Below are positions 46,003 to 57,744 of a DNA stretch of 64,000 nt, one piece after another (positions within the stretch are counted from its first letter, which is position 1; every line of letters starts with the position of its first letter). The position numbers and the translations under genes were made by a program. Location of the stretch: assembly GCA_014898415.1 (NCBI GenBank), contig RCTD01000001.1, positions 2,666,001 through 2,730,000 on the forward strand, given 5' to 3'. This stretch comes from Stromatinia cepivora. Lineage: Eukaryota > Ascomycota > Leotiomycetes > Helotiales > Sclerotiniaceae. Below the pieces are notes generated by a model that saw only the letters and a list, made by a program, of their open reading frames with translations, searched no databases and was not told where the DNA came from.

Positions 46003-47976
46003 CGTTCACTATGAATTTCTCTCTTATGTCTTAAATATTCTCGTTCGTTTATCCTGGTTGTTCGACTGCAGATTCGTGAGGGTGGAAAGGTAATATCTAG
46101 CTGTTTAGGTAGGAAACAAGAGCTAGCTATGCAATGCGATGCGATCAGATAGAATGTAGTGTGTAGGATGTAGGTGTATGTAAAAAGAGCGAAGAAATAA
46201 CGTGGAAGAATTTGTATAGTATTGTATTTTATCTAGGTGGAGAGAAATAGGTTGCAAAAGAGGTCGGGTCCAGTCAGATTTGCTTTAGGATAAACAAAGT
46301 ATTGAATCAAATACGTCAGGTGGTGCCAGCCTTTTGCCTTTCTGACAAGTAGTCTCAAGTTTGCACACTTTGTTTGCAGATTTTAGGTTGTTAGGTTCAG
46401 AGAATAATAGGTATTAGGTATGCACTTGAGGTGTTAGAAGATTTGATGGATGGCAGTGGGTTGATGTTGAGGTTGATTGTAGGCGCCTTTATCGCTATCG
46501 CCCTTATCCTATTAGTGTTACCAGACGTATCTTAGCATGAAGAGTAAGGTAAGGATGACCTTTAAATCCCGAGGAAAATAGCTAATGTCCTCTAATGAAT
46601 TGACAATAATTAATTTTGACTGTTAAAATTGGTTCTTATGACAATCAACTGGGATAATAGATAGTAGGCCCGAAGAATACCTAGATCTCTTTCTAACATA
46701 CATATTTTAAAACACCTTTCATAACTCGATTCTTATTGGTTTAGAAAGTATATAAGATCCATATAGGAATATAAAGTTGAAGGGAAATAGATTGAATTTA
46801 TTAAGGATTAAAGATATTATGAATAATATATGAAATAAAATTAAAGGAAGAAAAAATATTTAATCAATTGAAGATTTTTTAATAATATAATTTTTATTAT
46901 TATATAATTAATAATTATAAAGTAATAATTAATAAAAGAATTTGAAATTGAATTAAAGAATTAAATTGAGATTATTGAAAAGATTAAGAATGATTTTGAT
47001 TAATTTAATGAATTAAAGATATAATAAGAAAAATAAAGAATCTCAAAATATTTTATATTCTTTTTTTCTTTTTGGGGCACTTTCGGTACTTTGATTATAA
47101 GCCTGAAACGAGAGTATACTACGCCACCTACATCATTTCAATATAATTTTTATATTCATATTCATTTTCATATTTATATTTATACTTATATTCAGAGTTT
47201 ATAAAAACTATATAAGAATTGAAATCTACCCCACATTTTAGTACAGAATTCGACGTACAAACCATCTTCAAAAGAGTAAAAACTATTAGGAACTCTGAAT
47301 AGCTTCAAAATTCATAATTAATTGAAATATAAATAAATAAAAGAGTTTCAAATTATAAGTATCTAATAAACTATGCAATACAAACTAATCGTAGATCCTA
47401 AGGGATATGAAAAATAATTATGGGGAGCGCAGCGAATCCATTGTTATTTTTAGCCTCGAAAGGGCCGGAGTCAAAGCTCGTATTGAATATTTCAAATTTT
47501 TCTTTTCTATTCATTTACGGTTAGATTATTCAATTACCCGAAGTTTCTTTACTTCATTCTATGTCAAGACTCAGTATGTATTTTAATATCATTCTAGAAT
47601 TTGCAGTAGAAAACAGAACTGAGGAGGGAGGGGTACAAATAACGAAAAGGTAAATTTCGATTTTGTAAGAACCTAAAACTAATTTCTATAGAACGTCTAT
47701 ATGAACAATTTCGTAGCACATCACAGCGTAAAATCGCAGTGGTATATGAATCTGCAATTCGTTCATCATATGTGCTTTCCAACTACCTACATACCCGAAC
47801 CAGAACCATGATCCTGATATCCAGCCAGATCATATCCGTCGTTCCACGCATGGTTGTTCGTTCAACACCTAAAATATACAAAGAATGAATGCCCCCATAT
47901 CCCGCCATTGCGCATGAGACCATCGTTTCCATATGGGGACAATGTTATCACAGAACACAAAGTATCTCCTTGGAAT
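46003..47976. other. Spacer with a strongly AT-rich island
   Basis: 2 kb between the Yippee start and the ferric reductase stop. From about 46790 to 47060 the sequence is almost purely A/T with AATTAA/TAATAA words, and 47150-47200 has TATTCATATTTATAT runs. No frame is supported. Such islands in fungi are often remnants of transposons mutated by RIP; no recognisable element sequence is left, so this is inference. Confidence 0.5.
46790..47060. other. AT-rich island
   Basis: About 270 bp with very few G or C bases and simple A/T words. Possible RIP-mutated relic or simple-sequence DNA; no inverted or target-site repeats were recognised. Confidence 0.6.
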
Positions 47977-49922
47977 TTACCATGAGAATGCTTCTTCGAT
48001 GAAATCAATGTTTCCAGAATACTGATGTTTGCGAACTGCGCTTCGAACATCATCACTGAGCGCTCCACTACCACAAACCGTGACGCCCATAGCACCCACT
48101 TGGTTCTCTATTTCAGTCTCCATCAAGGTCTCGATATTGGGTCTACCTGGAAACATCTGTACAGTTGCAGATGGACTGTGAATCTCCTTAGTAGATCTTG
48201 GTCGACTGATGAACAACATGATGCGAAGGACTTCGCGACGTTTATCCATAGCGAGAATTGAAGTCATCCATGGTCTAATCCACTCGAGATGCTCTGGTGA
48301 TTGTATAGTCCAAACTAGAACAATCTTTCGTGCGGCCACGGTTCCATTGGCATAACCAGCGACGAGGTCACGTACGTGTGGAACTTGGTGAGTGATACCA
48401 ACACCTCCTGCGAATAACATAACCGTTCCATAAGAGTGCATCATATGCATTCCCCCGTAAGGGCCTTCAGCCCAACACTTGGTATAAAGTTTCCCATCGG
48501 GAGAAGCCTCAGCTTTCTTGTAAAGCTTTTCTGTAAATCCAGTTCGGGCTCGAATGACGAAGGACATGCTTGTCTTTTGCATTGCTAAGATATCTTGGTG
48601 GTTCATTGCTAGCTTCTCCTCTGATAAATCCTCTGCCTCTTCTGACCAAGCGACCGAGAAAGGATGAGATTGGAATAGTCCGATGGACGGCATGTAAAGA
48701 TAGGCATGTTGTCCGGGCTTGAACTTCCATGGTCGTGCCATATCAACGGTAACTCGAACAGCATTTCCTGGAAGGGCTTCCACCAATGTTTTAGATCCAC
48801 CCTTTCCGAAGTTTCGGTACGCAACTGTAACGATTCTGTATGCACGTTCTGTAATCCAAAGGATAATGGCTCCCCAGAGAAGTGGTAATTGTGGAAGGTC
48901 GTCTAACTTCAAGTGGTAGTAGATACCGATGATGAAAGCGATGACTAGCGCGATGTGAAGGTATTTGAAAATTTCATATGCGGCATGGCGGACAGGCGAG
49001 CTAGCCTGGATCATGATTACAATACTGGCGATCGAGGCCTGCTACTTTTAGCACAACTCTTAATTATTTTTAAAGGAAGAACTTACGATGGCACCATAAG
49101 TTAGCATAGGGCTTTTCCCGATCGATGACCAGACTGCGGACCAACCAGAAGTATGAACTTTGGAAGCAGCCCAAGCAGCAACGTGGGCGATAACCTGCAG
49201 AGTTACGATACGTCCAGTCCATCTGTGCAAAAGATTGAATGTATCGAAAGACATGTTGAGCCAGTTAATCAAAGGGTTGTTTCGCGCCGCCATGATGAAA
49301 AGGGGGATCTAATAGATGGTTAGCACGTGATGACATGTGGACTCCTCGTTCTTCAACCTACCATGTTAATAACGGCAAGAATACCAGTTCTATTCCTAAC
49401 CTGCTGCGCCACTGCAGTATATGATTGATCCCAAGTGATGCTAGCAACACAGAACGCAACATTTGTTCCGAAATAGGCCAAGAGAAAGGCAAATTGAAGT
49501 CTGGTTGGAAGTGTACCAACGTTGACGGCTCTTCCCATTTGGATTTCCCTATTATGTCTCTTGCCGAGGATAGGAGCATAAAGGACATGCTTCTTAAACT
49601 TTGCAAAGCCGGAAGAAGGAATAGCAAAGTATCTTTGAGTCTCGTTGTTGAGCGATGCCATAGTTCGCACATATTTGACCGACTCAATCCCGACTCTCCA
49701 AACTACCATAGCACCGATCAAGGACGCAAGAACAATAAAGATGTAATCATGAAAGTCCTGGTTAAACATTGCTGCTTTGGCTCTAAGAGCCGCGGCGGCG
49801 GCAGCAGAGGCTTTTGCCTCCGGTGTAGTTGGTGTGGTTGAAGAATAGCCTCCAGATGTTGCCTCACCAGCCACCATCTTGGCCATGGCGAGAGCAGCCA
49901 CAAATATCGAAGAGGAAAACAT
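47977..49922 (-). CDS. Ferric reductase (FRE-type transmembrane flavocytochrome)
   Basis: Three exons: 49922-49362, 49308-49087 and 49038-47977, with introns of 53 and 48 bp, giving 614 aa. A hydrophobic N-terminus (residues 1-19) is a likely signal sequence. The ferric reductase membrane domain follows with heme-ligand His candidates H215 and H229 (LLHRWTGRIVTLQVIAH) and H279 and H289 (RHAAYEIFKYLH). The FAD-binding domain shows FKPGQHAYLY (367-376) and HPFS (386-389). The NADPH-binding part has EGPYG (452-456), GGVGIT (472-477) and a C-terminal CGSG motif. The enzyme moves electrons across the membrane to reduce Fe3+/Cu2+ before uptake. No ferroxidase or permease gene is adjacent. GATA-type sites lie just upstream. 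The Ala-rich segment at about 38-50 is unusual but hydrophilic. Confidence 0.92.
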
Positions 49923-52900
49923 GTTGTTGTGAAGGATATGAGGAAGATCTAGATGTTATATTTCGAGTATGAAAGATCAACCTGATAAGTACGTAATGGT
50001 CGATAAGGTTATTCAATATTCAATCCGGACCAGCACGAGATATAAAATTGGTTGTCGGTGGCTTATTTCGTTTGTAAATGGACGTCTTGCGTCGTTAGAT
50101 GTTGGGTAAGTGAATGAGCGAGAGATAATTCCGTGTCTGACCAGCGAAACACAGGAATAATCGTCTAGAGGAACGAAATAGAAGGAAGGTGGGTTAAGGA
50201 ATGTAAATGAACCAAAAATGTCCAAGAAAGGCGTTATCCAGACGTCGCGGGAAGAAAAGGTGTCAAAGGTGTAAAAAGGTGAGAGTAAATAGAAGAAATC
50301 CCCAAGTCGAATTTGTGGAGGTGGGTAGGAGATTTAGTGTTTAGGTCTTGGCACTGAACTCGGAATGTATTATGTATTCCTGGGACCTGAATGAATGGAT
50401 CCCGATTCCCAAATATCTCTGCGGGGAAAAAAAGAAAATTGTTAATCCTATGCGCTTCAAATAAGTAGATAGAATATTGGAAGCGCTAGGAATAAAATGA
50501 GACACCAGAAGTCGAAATTGATGATAAGAGAATAAATATTAAATCTAGATGAAAATGAAAATGAATGATATCTTTTAGATTTAGAAATTGTACTCCCAAC
50601 TAATTTCCCATCTCCCTTTCTTTTTCTTTCATTTGTGACCTCGGGGCGGAATTGACAGAGATTTAATAAAAAAAAATTAACCTTCTCTCTGAGCCTTTCT
50701 CTCTTGTGAAATTTCGAGATGAGAAAATGGACGTGGATGATGCCGCCCCTTGGATTACGTATGTTGTGTTTATACAGGGGTGAATGTACCGTGGAGTGTT
50801 TGCTAAGGGGATTGGATGGCGTTGGACGGGGTTGTTGCTCTTGTTTTGGCTACCGCTGCAAGGTACATAAACCTATTCGATAGGCCTTGGCGCCCTTTCA
50901 GAAGTGGTGTCAATAGTTGCAACTTGCAAGGTTTGGATGATGAGGAGGGGAGAGGAGAAGTTCTTGTGTTAAGTTATGTTAAGGTATGTTATGTTATGAC
51001 CTTTGAGGTCCTTTTTGAGAGGAAGTGGGAGTGTAGAGGCGAATGATGATACGCATAGAAGGAGGGGTGGATACTAGCAAATATGGAGAGCATGGATTGA
51101 GATTCGCCTTATAGCCCGCACATGTCATAAAATGTCACATCGTCTCACCTTTAATCTTTATCGTGTCACAATACCAAATTAGGTCTTGTTATGGGGCTAC
51201 TAGGTTGGGTATTTACAGTAACATGGTCTCGGTTTCTGACCTGGTGATTGTGGTTGAAGGGACCGATAGCTGGTCTCATGTCTAGATGGGGAGAGCTACG
51301 GGGTTTCTCGGCATAAATTCTGTTGTTATTCAGATTTATATTGATTATTAGATGAAGAAGGTGGTAGTATAATTTCTTGGGAGTTGTGACTTTGATAGGA
51401 TGGAAGTGCCAATGGGTGGTGTGACGGGGCAGGATGATGCGACAGCTATTTCTGGTGTTTATTTCTAATTTGAGAGTTTGCAGTGGCAGAGGTTGTATTA
51501 TCTGTACCCAAATAGACCTCTGATCTGTGGCTCAGTAGGTATACCTCTTGGTTGCCCATAAATAACCACACCTCACCTCTTCTAGCAAACGAAATACAAA
51601 AGATTAGGTCTTTTACTTCCTGGCGACCACTCAGGAAAATCGAGAGACAGGATAGTATACAAGAATTATTCATTAGTTGGCTCAAAAAGTTAAAGGTTTC
51701 GTATATTGGGGGTCATGATCCGATCAAGTAGATTTTCTACATGTGGAAATTTGCGATGCATTCGTCGTTTCGGATATTCGTGAATGGATGCACAAGTGAA
51801 TAGGAAGAGAATGACATGCTTAAGGGTTGGTAATTGGTGTGGTAGAGGCAACAGGGGCTCGGAATTGAAAGTGAAGGGATGTAACGAAGGCAGGCACCCA
51901 GGTCCTAGATACGGTAGTAATAGATAGGTGTTCGAGAAGGACGAATGAACAACCAACAGCAAGAACTTCGTTTGAGTGGATTATTCCCTTGGATAGTTAA
52001 ATCCTTCGTATAGAAAAATAAAACTTATTAGTTAGATGCCATGTAAGAATGGTAAGACTTACCATATTGGGGATTGGCAGCTTGGATTAAAATATCCCGA
52101 ATGGTACCTTGCAGTCAGTTTGATTAATGACAGCATCTCTCCTCCTCTAGGATTCTAGAGATCGCAATGCTGGTCATTTATATCCCCCTGTCATCTGTAG
52201 AAGAGCATCTAGAATCTAGCCATGATATAATCGATATAATCGATATAATCATTATAATCACGCGATAAACCGGTCGGTCCATCGTCCATAATGTTGGTAC
52301 CAACAACTAGTTCTAGAAGATCTCAATCTTTATCCCGCAAATGTGATCATTTCATCTACTGCCAGTTCCCTTAAAACACATCATCTATTCGCGCATATAC
52401 TGTATGCATTCTATTATTTAAATTCGCAATCACGCATGAAAATGTTTCTTCCTCTACCACCACCGCATACGAAATTACTTACTAATCCTGATCGCCTCTT
52501 CCTATGGACGGACCCCTTCATAGTCCTTACGTCCCATAAGCCTCACTTCGATTAGACCTCTAACCTATGACCTCTACTGCTCTTTCTTATCCATTATCTG
52601 CCGCAATCCTTATGAGATCATCTACTCGTACCACCGTCCCAAACACCAGAAGCAAAATCAAAAATGTTTTGATACGAACATAGTTCTACTGCTTCTCGAA
52701 AAGTCTTCTCTTGGCAGAAATAAACACGCAATATAGTACAACCCAAAGGGAAGTAACCAATTTCCAGCTTCTCATCTAAACTTTTCTAGAAATCTTATTT
52801 ATCGTACTCCCTCAACCCAAACTTTCATGGAATCGAATTCGGCGACCCGCTCAAGATGTTTCATCAAAATGAATTTTTGCATGTCTACTATCCACCACCA

Positions 52901-54497
52901 CATATTGTTATCGATCGGGTATCCCATATAGAAATTAATATATTTGACACCGGTATCCCCCTTGTGCGGAGACACACGCTCAAAAGCTAAGCCTTCCGGA
53001 GACGCTGGAAATCTATGGGTTGGGAGAGTATGAAAAGCACAGCGACGAGGATTTTGATTTGATTTGGTGAGGAGTGTGTGATATTGTCACAGGCGTGTGA
53101 TGATGTAACATTTTTTTTCATATTTCTATATCTACGTAGTACATATATACCTACATACAAACTCCCCAACCATTGGTCCCGAATACGGAGTACCAACGGA
53201 TCAATCATCATAACCATATCCCTCTCATTCCCAGCTCAAACCCACGTGCAATTGCCCGACGAAGCTTGTAAACACGTATGCCTCTATGCAAATCCTACTT
53301 TTCTTCTCTCCAATTTCTCATTCCTATCTCGTGTTTCTCTTGTCGAACTTTCTTCCTCCCGACCCTCCCAAGAAAATACCAAGCAAGAAAACTCCAACCG
53401 CTTCGCCACGACAAGAGCAAAATTCCTTATTCACCAAACCTTATCTTTTGTCATTAGAACTTACAATCTAAGAACTCAAAGTCCCCATAGAGTATATTAA
53501 TAGATCCCTACTCCCTACAAATTAAACCTTAACTTCCCGTCTATGCATGCATACCGATCATATCGAGCGAAGCATTCCCATAGAGACGATGGATAGATAG
53601 ATACAAATCCCGAATTAGAACCTGAGGGCAAGATACTTTCGTTTTAAGGCACCTCCTATGTTGCGAGAGTAGGCTGCGGAGTGTGATGTATTAGAATATC
53701 TTAAATATCCCGAAAAAGGAGGTGCAACGACTCATTAGCCTAGCTGGAGAGGGGAATAGATTTCCAATTATATTTAGGGGAGGCCGCGCTCACTATACAA
53801 AAATGTTCGTTGGAGAAGTTTCCATAGGGATTCCACTTGTGGTTGATAAGGTGGGAAATATTTATCGGGTTCACGGGCTCATAGACATACAGTTGTATTC
53901 CACTAGTCAAGAAAATGCTCATGTGTGCTCTATACATTCAACGCTGACATTTCCGGTGCGTAAATAGCCTTGAGGAGATCCAATCTCCAACGCTACGCTG
54001 TACAAGAGCTTACCTAGCTACGCTTTGATCAATGACGCGTAAAGCATTATATACTCCAACATGACAGCTTTCTTGATTAGCAAACTTCAGATGCCCGCCG
54101 TCCACATCCACGTGCATCAGGCCCACCTCAGACGTCCGTCCATGCTTTCATGCCCCCTTCGCAAAAATTTGCCATACACTGACCGTCGCATCGCCAGGGT
54201 TATTGAGGTCTCTCTACCGCCTTTCGACAATAATAACCCTATCCTGGCAATCTGATTGTCTAATGCTCGTCTCATTATGGACAGATCATGAACGTCGTCG
54301 ATGTCACAGCTCCTGACCAGTGAAACTCATGGTTACCCCTTCCCCGAAATTCTATTCATAGTTCTATAGATGGTGGAGTAGCCGTTTCGCAAGACCTGCC
54401 GTCATGTAAATCCGTAGATTTCGGATGAAACACCATCGTTTCACAAGTTATAACTCCCCATTTCGCTACATAAAGGTAAAACAGATGTATTTCTTTC
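49923..54497. other. 4.6-kb spacer upstream of the ferric reductase gene
   Basis: No supported gene. Contains the ferric reductase promoter, an ATAATCGAT triple run near 52225-52260, one TACGGAGTA copy (53184-53192), and scattered small frames in both strands that lack family resemblance. A C/T-rich zone (53220-53500) gives an artefact frame of 140 residues. The right end is the 3' flank of the 865-aa protein gene. Confidence 0.45.
49982..50006. promoter_or_regulatory. Two GATA-type sites upstream of the ferric reductase gene
   Basis: CTGATAAG (49982-49989) and CGATAAGG (50001-50008), 60-85 bp upstream of the start codon. Fungal iron regulators of the SreA class bind ATCWGATAA; ACCTGATAA here differs at one position. 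Regulation by iron is inference. Confidence 0.3.
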
Positions 54498-57095
54498 TCA
54501 TATGCCCAGTTCATCCTCGCTGAATAACTCTTGTTTACAATTGACGGTTAGGCTCCCCTTTTGGCATTTTGTCTGAAGTTTTGATCGGCGTCGGGTTTCT
54601 GCGTTTTGAAGATCTTTCAAAACACGGGTATTTTCAGAAGATTCATAGCTGAAGTTAAGCTCATCATCACTGCTATCAGAATGCCAGACATCGAAAGCAG
54701 CGGCCTTCCCTCGGCGTGTTCTCTTTTGGGGCCTTGTCGCTAGTTGCATCTCTAGCTCAATAAATTGCTCGTCTTTATGATTGTCGCATTTCCTCTTAGT
54801 TCCTCGACTTGATCGCCCAGGCCGTTGTGAGCGGGCAATAGAAGGCGATTCAAACTCGGCCTCATCACTCTCAAAGTTGGTAGGTATGCCCTTGGATTTG
54901 CTGATATTGGTAGCAGGTGTTGCTGTTACCCAAGAGCTTATACCCTCTTCCCACCGGAAAGCTGTTGGTTCATGGTAAGCCTCTTTCCTCGCCGCGCTAG
55001 GTCTCTTCGAGCTTTCAGCATGAAGTTCGCCATCCAAAGAATCCGCGTAGTCAAGATATTTTTGGCCCGGTGTTGCTTGCGCGAAAGCAAAAGCGCTATC
55101 CACCATAACCCCATGCCAAAAAGTCCTCGCCTTCGAGCCTCTGCCCGCAATAACCATCTTAAACCTCCGATGTATGTATTGGAGATATTCAAAACCGGAG
55201 GTAGAGGCCCCTTTACCACAGCAACGAGCCACAGAAGATAAGAAGCTCACAGTCTCATTGTACAAAGTCTTCTGGGCGAGCCGAGAAGGAATTTCGGCAC
55301 TTGGATTTTCATTATCTGTGTCTTCTGCATACATTTGATACAAAGGATCGATGATGAGATCTGACATATCCTCTGCATTAGGGTCCGTCACTAAACATGC
55401 CAAAAGTAAAATGGTACTCTGTAAATCAGTCTCCTTAGCATCACGTCTTATGAGTCTTACGCAGTCCTTCAGGAGCTTTGAATGAGTGTCGCTAATCGTG
55501 GCGGTACGATTAGGCTCCTTTTTCTTGTGTATAGTCAGAGGCCCTAAGGGGTTGTCATCTGCCACCGGCTGGCTTCCTATACTTTCATTGTCGAACGTGG
55601 ATTCAGACCTTCTCCACTCGTGCGCCGCTCCAAATCCTTCCTCATCTCTGCTGAGCAGGATGATAGATGAGATTGTTGTCAGCACGGTTAATAATGTAGA
55701 TCTGCACATCTTATAGAGGTCCGTATCCGACAAGGAATCAGATGATGACAAATATTCCACAAGACATGGCAGGACGGTATTCATAAACATCGTAGCATCT
55801 ACTCTCGCATGGTCCAACGATAAGTCCTGCATCAAACCATTCCAAATTGGAGTAAACGCTGCTGTTGCTACCCATGGAAGCGGAAGAGTTCCATTTTTGA
55901 TTAAAATAGAGATCTGTCGATATTCATACCAGGTACGATTCGTCACTTCGACGAATTTTCGAATTTTTGATAGTGGCCCATGTAACACATGATCTGAAAA
56001 ACTTTTGGTTGGGGCAGGAAACTTGTATGCTGAAAGTAGACTTGATAGTATTAGTTCTGCTTCGTCGTGATGCCCTGAGTATATACAAAGATCGACGAGT
56101 GTTTCACAGAAGTTGAATTCTAAAAGACCTTCCAAAATTGCATCGCGAATTATTTGAACACCATGCGATCGGACTACACTCTGAAGATGTTTCCAACCCC
56201 GACCACATGAACCAAACAACTCAAGGTCATTATAAATTTCTGTAGAGATATCCCTCTTCTCGATGGCCGAGTAAGAACCCACTCTTTCAATTTCACTAGA
56301 TAATAACTTTTCCTCCATGGTAATATATTTTGGTACTGTTGCAAGACACAGGGATAGTAATGACTTAGGTCCTTTTTTATGATCCTCTGGTATAGTAGGA
56401 TGGGTTGCCCTTAGTAATGCCTCGAGCCCATTATAAATACCTTCATAGATGTTGAAGCGCGCAGGACTCATCGTATTTCGAATTTTGCACAATGCTTGCG
56501 ATCCTATAGTGTGTGTCTTGCTGGTCCCCAAAAGTCGAGCTTTGGTTGGCCTATCAGAAACCGAAACTATGCTCATTTGTTGGCAGTGTCCGGGTGCAAC
56601 TCCTTTGTAAGGTATTGCGCGATATGGTGAAGCGGATTTTCTCCAAGCTCGGTTGAGCAATGGCGTTGGAACCACAATTTCTCCAGGGACTGATGAGCTT
56701 CTGCCATTCGAGGCTAATTTCACCAAAGGTTCCGTATTGGTAATGAATTGCTCCGATCTTTTGGTACCTGTCCTTCCAGAGTATTTCCTTTTAACTCTTT
56801 TTCGCCCAACCCAGTTTGCATTATTATTGGTAATTTCCTCGCCTGATGTGTCGATATTTGGATCAGAAACCAATTTGCCCTTTTTAGATTGAACTTTCAT
56901 GCAATTAAGGGAGCTCTGCTTGGCCTTATGTAGAATTGCAATTCGAGAAGTCAAAGGTCGTAACAATCGATTGCACCGAGCTGCAGTCCATTCCTTCTCA
57001 GCATCCCGACCAATCCGCCCATCATTCAATGTTGATTCTTTGCGTCGCACTGGAGTGAAACTCTCTGAGATAGTTTTCACGTCTCCATTCTCCAT
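54498..57095 (-). CDS. Uncharacterised fungal protein, probably nuclear (865 aa)
   Basis: One uninterrupted frame from the ATG at 57095. The N-terminus (1-60) contains CNRLLRPLTSRIAILHKAKQ, followed by a basic region with NLS-like runs (GRKRVKRKYSGRTGTKR). The middle (about 215-640) is predicted helical with motifs such as NIYEGIYNGLEALLRATHP, GWKHLQSVVRSHGVQII and VDLCIYSGHHDEAELILSSL, suggestive of helical repeats. The C-terminus is disordered with a second basic run (RPQKRTRRGK) and acidic serine patches (HSDSSDDELNF, ELFSEDELGI). I do not recognise the family. It is divergent from CLU1 with 649 bp between the starts. Long intronless frame and balanced composition support a real gene. Confidence 0.85.
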   Translation of the reverse strand: MENGDVKTISESFTPVRRKESTLNDGRIGRDAEKEWTAARCNRLLRPLTSRIAILHKAKQSSLNCMKVQSKKGKLVSDPNIDTSGEEITNNNANWVGRKRVKRKYSGRTGTKRSEQFITNTEPLVKLASNGRSSSVPGEIVVPTPLLNRAWRKSASPYRAIPYKGVAPGHCQQMSIVSVSDRPTKARLLGTSKTHTIGSQALCKIRNTMSPARFNIYEGIYNGLEALLRATHPTIPEDHKKGPKSLLSLCLATVPKYITMEEKLLSSEIERVGSYSAIEKRDISTEIYNDLELFGSCGRGWKHLQSVVRSHGVQIIRDAILEGLLEFNFCETLVDLCIYSGHHDEAELILSSLLSAYKFPAPTKSFSDHVLHGPLSKIRKFVEVTNRTWYEYRQISILIKNGTLPLPWVATAAFTPIWNGLMQDLSLDHARVDATMFMNTVLPCLVEYLSSSDSLSDTDLYKMCRSTLLTVLTTISSIILLSRDEEGFGAAHEWRRSESTFDNESIGSQPVADDNPLGPLTIHKKKEPNRTATISDTHSKLLKDCVRLIRRDAKETDLQSTILLLACLVTDPNAEDMSDLIIDPLYQMYAEDTDNENPSAEIPSRLAQKTLYNETVSFLSSVARCCGKGASTSGFEYLQYIHRRFKMVIAGRGSKARTFWHGVMVDSAFAFAQATPGQKYLDYADSLDGELHAESSKRPSAARKEAYHEPTAFRWEEGISSWVTATPATNISKSKGIPTNFESDEAEFESPSIARSQRPGRSSRGTKRKCDNHKDEQFIELEMQLATRPQKRTRRGKAAAFDVWHSDSSDDELNFSYESSENTRVLKDLQNAETRRRSKLQTKCQKGSLTVNCKQELFSEDELGI

Positions 57096-57744
57096 GATAT
57101 TAATCTAAACTTCAGATCATCAGTATATTTCGAACCCCCCTCAAAATAAATGGGAACAAGCATACTGCTTCTTGTTGAGTTTAACGCATCAACCAATTTC
57201 TGCGCAACATCCATAAACAGAATAGCAATTATTATAGCAAGAAAATAAGTAAAGGAATGGAAGTCTTTTTGATTTGTTCCTATGTTAGTAAATAAGGAGC
57301 AATAATTCGTGGAAAGGAAAGCAAAGCAAAAGAAACTAAGAGTTGCATGCAATAGAATGGTATGCGAATTATAATCTTATGTTATATTATTTGATGATGT
57401 TTTTGAGAAATTGAAAGTAAACAATCAAGTTAGTTAATGTCAACAAGGATTGTCATTTGTACCTAGTAGACACTGTCATACGGGCCGGATTTTTCCGTGC
57501 GCTCAATCTAAATTTTGTACTTTCCTGAAGAAAATCGAATAATTTTATTCTTCGCTGCATATCCTATCCATCCATACGCACAGGAGGGGTTTTTTTTTTT
57601 CCTTCTTTCTACCACTTCAAATCTGTACAACAACCTCAACGAAGTGCTTTTTGAATTCCTGCATTTTTTGTGTTTGGAATACTTATTTGTATCTTCTCCT
57701 CTTGTCATCATTGTATTATACTTTAGAGAGTTTTACGGTACAAA
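57096..57744. promoter_or_regulatory. Shared promoter region of the 865-aa protein gene and CLU1
   Basis: 649 bp between two divergent start codons, AT-rich, with a T-run at 57591-57600 followed by a C/T-rich stretch that resembles a fungal core promoter or leader on the plus strand. No gene frame is supported. Confidence 0.55.

Noticed and set aside
53078..53500. 140-residue frame in the 4.6-kb spacer
   Set aside because: C/T-rich low-complexity DNA, non-ATG opening, no family resemblance.
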